Below, piece after piece: positions 62,527 to 64,000 of a stretch of 64,000 nt of DNA. Each line of letters starts with the position of its first letter. Positions within the stretch are counted from its first letter, which is position 1. Under the pieces are notes generated by a model. It did not search any database, was not told where the DNA came from, and saw only the letters and a list, made by a program, of their open reading frames with translations. Source of the DNA: Pelosinus fermentans JBW45 (GTDB taxonomy: Bacteria; Bacillota; Negativicutes; DSM-13327); contig NZ_CP010978.1 of NCBI RefSeq assembly GCF_000271665.2, positions 3,006,501-3,070,500 on the forward strand, written 5' to 3'. The position numbers and the translations under genes are program-made.

Positions 62527-62590
62527 TTAAATTCAAACCTCCTACAATTAACAACTATCATATCTAGTTTTTTCTTTACATAACTCCATC

Positions 62591-63253
62591 TTAATTTAAT
62601 TGTATTCTTATCTTTTCCAATTCCGTTGCCAAATGACTTGCAACAAGTTTTTGTAAGTCAGCTAAATCTTTTGTATCAAAAATAGCTAATATGATTGGGG
62701 TTCCCTTTATACGCGTCTCTCCAAAAAATTCATCTCTAAATACGTTGTAATAAATAGTTAGATTACTTTCCAAGTCAAAATCGCTATAATCAACGATGAT
62801 ATAGGAGCCATTAATCACTTTTACAGGCTCATCTGGTTTTATAAATAACTCAAATCCGAGTAAAGTCTGAGGCAAGTCTTCTTTGTACGACCAATCCATT
62901 ATTTTCTTTTCATGAACGATACTCTCTACATTTTCTCTAGTGAAAAAATTTAATTGGGATAAGACGCCTTCTAGTCGCTGAATTAATAATTTTTCTAGTT
63001 GTTGTATATCTCCAACAATAAAATTTACATCAAAATATTCAATTAGACCGATCACTACACGAGCAAAATATTCTTTTGTCGCTTGATCATATAATACGGA
63101 AAAGCTTTTATGTTCTCCTTTATTTTGATACATAAATATACAATACTGTGTATCACGTTTCTCCAACTCAATTAATAGTGTAAATTTTCCAAACTCCTTC
63201 GGTAATTTCTTTAATAATTCCCATTCGTCTACTTCTGCTATGATTTTTTCCAT
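62591..63253 (-). CDS. Hypothetical protein upstream of cheY
   Basis: 220 residues, function not recognised. Soluble mixed alpha/beta protein; the first half has repeated hydrophobic-charged strands (FTLLIELEKRD, YCIFMYQNKGE), the second has YIIVDYSDFDLESNLTIYY. One Cys. ATG 63253 has AAAGGTAT upstream; a TTG nine bases earlier is closer to it. 64 bp upstream of cheY on the same strand and possibly co-transcribed, so a link to signalling is possible but unproven. Confidence 0.7.
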   Translation of the reverse strand: MEKIIAEVDEWELLKKLPKEFGKFTLLIELEKRDTQYCIFMYQNKGEHKSFSVLYDQATKEYFARVVIGLIEYFDVNFIVGDIQQLEKLLIQRLEGVLSQLNFFTRENVESIVHEKKIMDWSYKEDLPQTLLGFELFIKPDEPVKVINGSYIIVDYSDFDLESNLTIYYNVFRDEFFGETRIKGTPIILAIFDTKDLADLQKLVASHLATELEKIRIQLN

Positions 63254-63389
63254 ATATAACAATACCTTTCACTCTGGACTACTCTTACATATTCTGTATT
63301 CATACTTAAAAACCTGCTGCTTTATCACCAAATATAATAAAAATGAATATCATGTGATAACTCAATCAAATCGATTAGGAGGGAAATCT

Positions 63390-64000
63390 ATGAAACGCAG
63401 CATAAAAATCATAACAATAGCATTACTGGTACTCTTCATGACTGCCTGCAGCCAAAATCCGACAACACACGATACAGCAAACAACGGTCCTGCTTGGGCA
63501 CCAGCAGTATCACCATTGCCTCAAGAAACAGTTGTCAAAGTGGGTATGAAACAAGTTGTATCCGATGCAGGTATACTGATTGGCACGGCTAAGAACTATT
63601 ACAAAGATCTGGGCATTAAAATCGAACCGGTACAATTCAACACTGGACAGGAAATGATCAACCAATTAGCTGCCGGGCAACTTGATGTAGGCGCTACCGT
63701 TACATCTTCAGGATTATTTAACGCCATGTCTCGTGATATTCCTATAAAAATCGTTGCTGATAAAGGTATCAACCTCCCCGGGCAAGGCTATTATCGTCTT
63801 GTAATCCGCAAGGATCTAACAGATACGATAAAAGATTATAAAGATCTGCGAAATAAAAAAATTGCCATTGTTGGTACGGCCTCTCTTGATGAAATTGCAT
63901 TATCTAGAGTGCTACAAAAAGGAGCATTAACTATAAATGACGTTGATGTTCAGGTAATCCGCTCTTTTCCCGATATGCTGGTATCCCTCGGTAATAAGAG
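63390..64000 (+). CDS. ABC-type substrate-binding lipoprotein, NitT/TauT-like (3' part cut by window edge)
   Basis: 203 complete codons are present. A lipoprotein signal (KRSIKIITIALLVLFMTAC, lipobox MTAC) is followed by a Thr/Asn/Pro linker and a periplasmic-binding fold with VKVGMKQVVSDAGILIGT, then QLAAGQLDVGATVTSSG and KKIAIVGTASLDEIAL, typical of the SsuA/TauA/NMT1 group that bind sulfonates, nitrate or thiamine precursors. ATG with GGAGGGAAAT upstream. The permease and ATPase should lie beyond the right edge. Substrate unknown. Confidence 0.85.
   Translation, partial: MKRSIKIITIALLVLFMTACSQNPTTHDTANNGPAWAPAVSPLPQETVVKVGMKQVVSDAGILIGTAKNYYKDLGIKIEPVQFNTGQEMINQLAAGQLDVGATVTSSGLFNAMSRDIPIKIVADKGINLPGQGYYRLVIRKDLTDTIKDYKDLRNKKIAIVGTASLDEIALSRVLQKGALTINDVDVQVIRSFPDMLVSLGNK

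Overview
The window is low-GC chromosomal DNA from an anaerobic, amino-acid-fermenting bacterium. The best fit is a diderm Firmicute of the Negativicutes (Sporomusaceae, Pelosinus-like). This is an inference from gene content: a complete lysine-fermentation cluster, type III glutamine synthetase, an RND pump with its membrane-fusion protein, 3D-domain wall proteins, many TTG/GTG starts with strong Shine-Dalgarno sequences, and sigma-54 control of amino-acid catabolism. I saw no phage, insertion sequence, CRISPR array or conjugative module.

Layout. 1-1.4 kb: leucine dehydrogenase followed by the start of an acetyl-CoA hydrolase/CoA-transferase gene, behind a sigma-54 promoter. 1.7-13.6 kb: wall amidase, RND efflux pair, chemoreceptor, secreted-type acetolactate decarboxylase, acyl-CoA synthetase (with the decayed tail of a second copy behind it), MBL-fold hydrolase and a CsoR-type copper sensor. 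13.7-20.3 kb: a secreted hypothetical protein, an MFS transporter and an AraC regulator that both carry Fur-like boxes, oleate hydratase, and a second MFS transporter. 20.5-27.1 kb: Fe-S aldo/keto reductase, several microproteins, a gluconeogenic pckA-gapB pair and a pentapeptide-repeat protein. 27.5-33.5 kb: tRNA-Val, hypotheticals, a wall-remodelling group (two 3D-domain proteins, an L,D-transpeptidase, a c-di-AMP riboswitch), an M20 amidohydrolase and small proteins. 33.6-39.1 kb: ferritin-like protein, thiol peroxidase, and two different glutamine synthetases side by side.

39.4-51.1 kb holds the lysine-to-acetate-plus-butyrate pathway on the minus strand: kdd, a kamB-like ATPase, a sigma-54 activator, kamD, kamE, kal, kce, then lysP, kamA, atoD, atoA. 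Sigma-54 promoters with the GG-N10-GC spacing lie before kdd and before lysP. Each has an upstream 16-bp palindrome, and the two palindromes match at 13 of 16 positions, so the activator encoded inside the first unit probably switches on both units and itself.

51.4-64 kb: rmuC, an M16C peptidase, a YdjM-like membrane protein divergent from a 22-codon reading frame across two LexA-like boxes, a PaaI thioesterase, a YjeH-like permease divergent from its LysR regulator, a CorC/HlyC-type protein, a cluster of five tRNAs (Asp, Phe, Gly, Cys, Leu in transcription order), cheY, a hypothetical protein, and the start of a lipoprotein substrate-binding protein that runs off the right edge.

Most genes are ordinary. 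The parts most worth checking are the sigma-54/UAS circuitry of lysine fermentation, the probable SOS-controlled microgene, the two gene relics, the exported acetolactate decarboxylase, the Fur-controlled MFS/AraC pair, and several microproteins with good ribosome binding sites.
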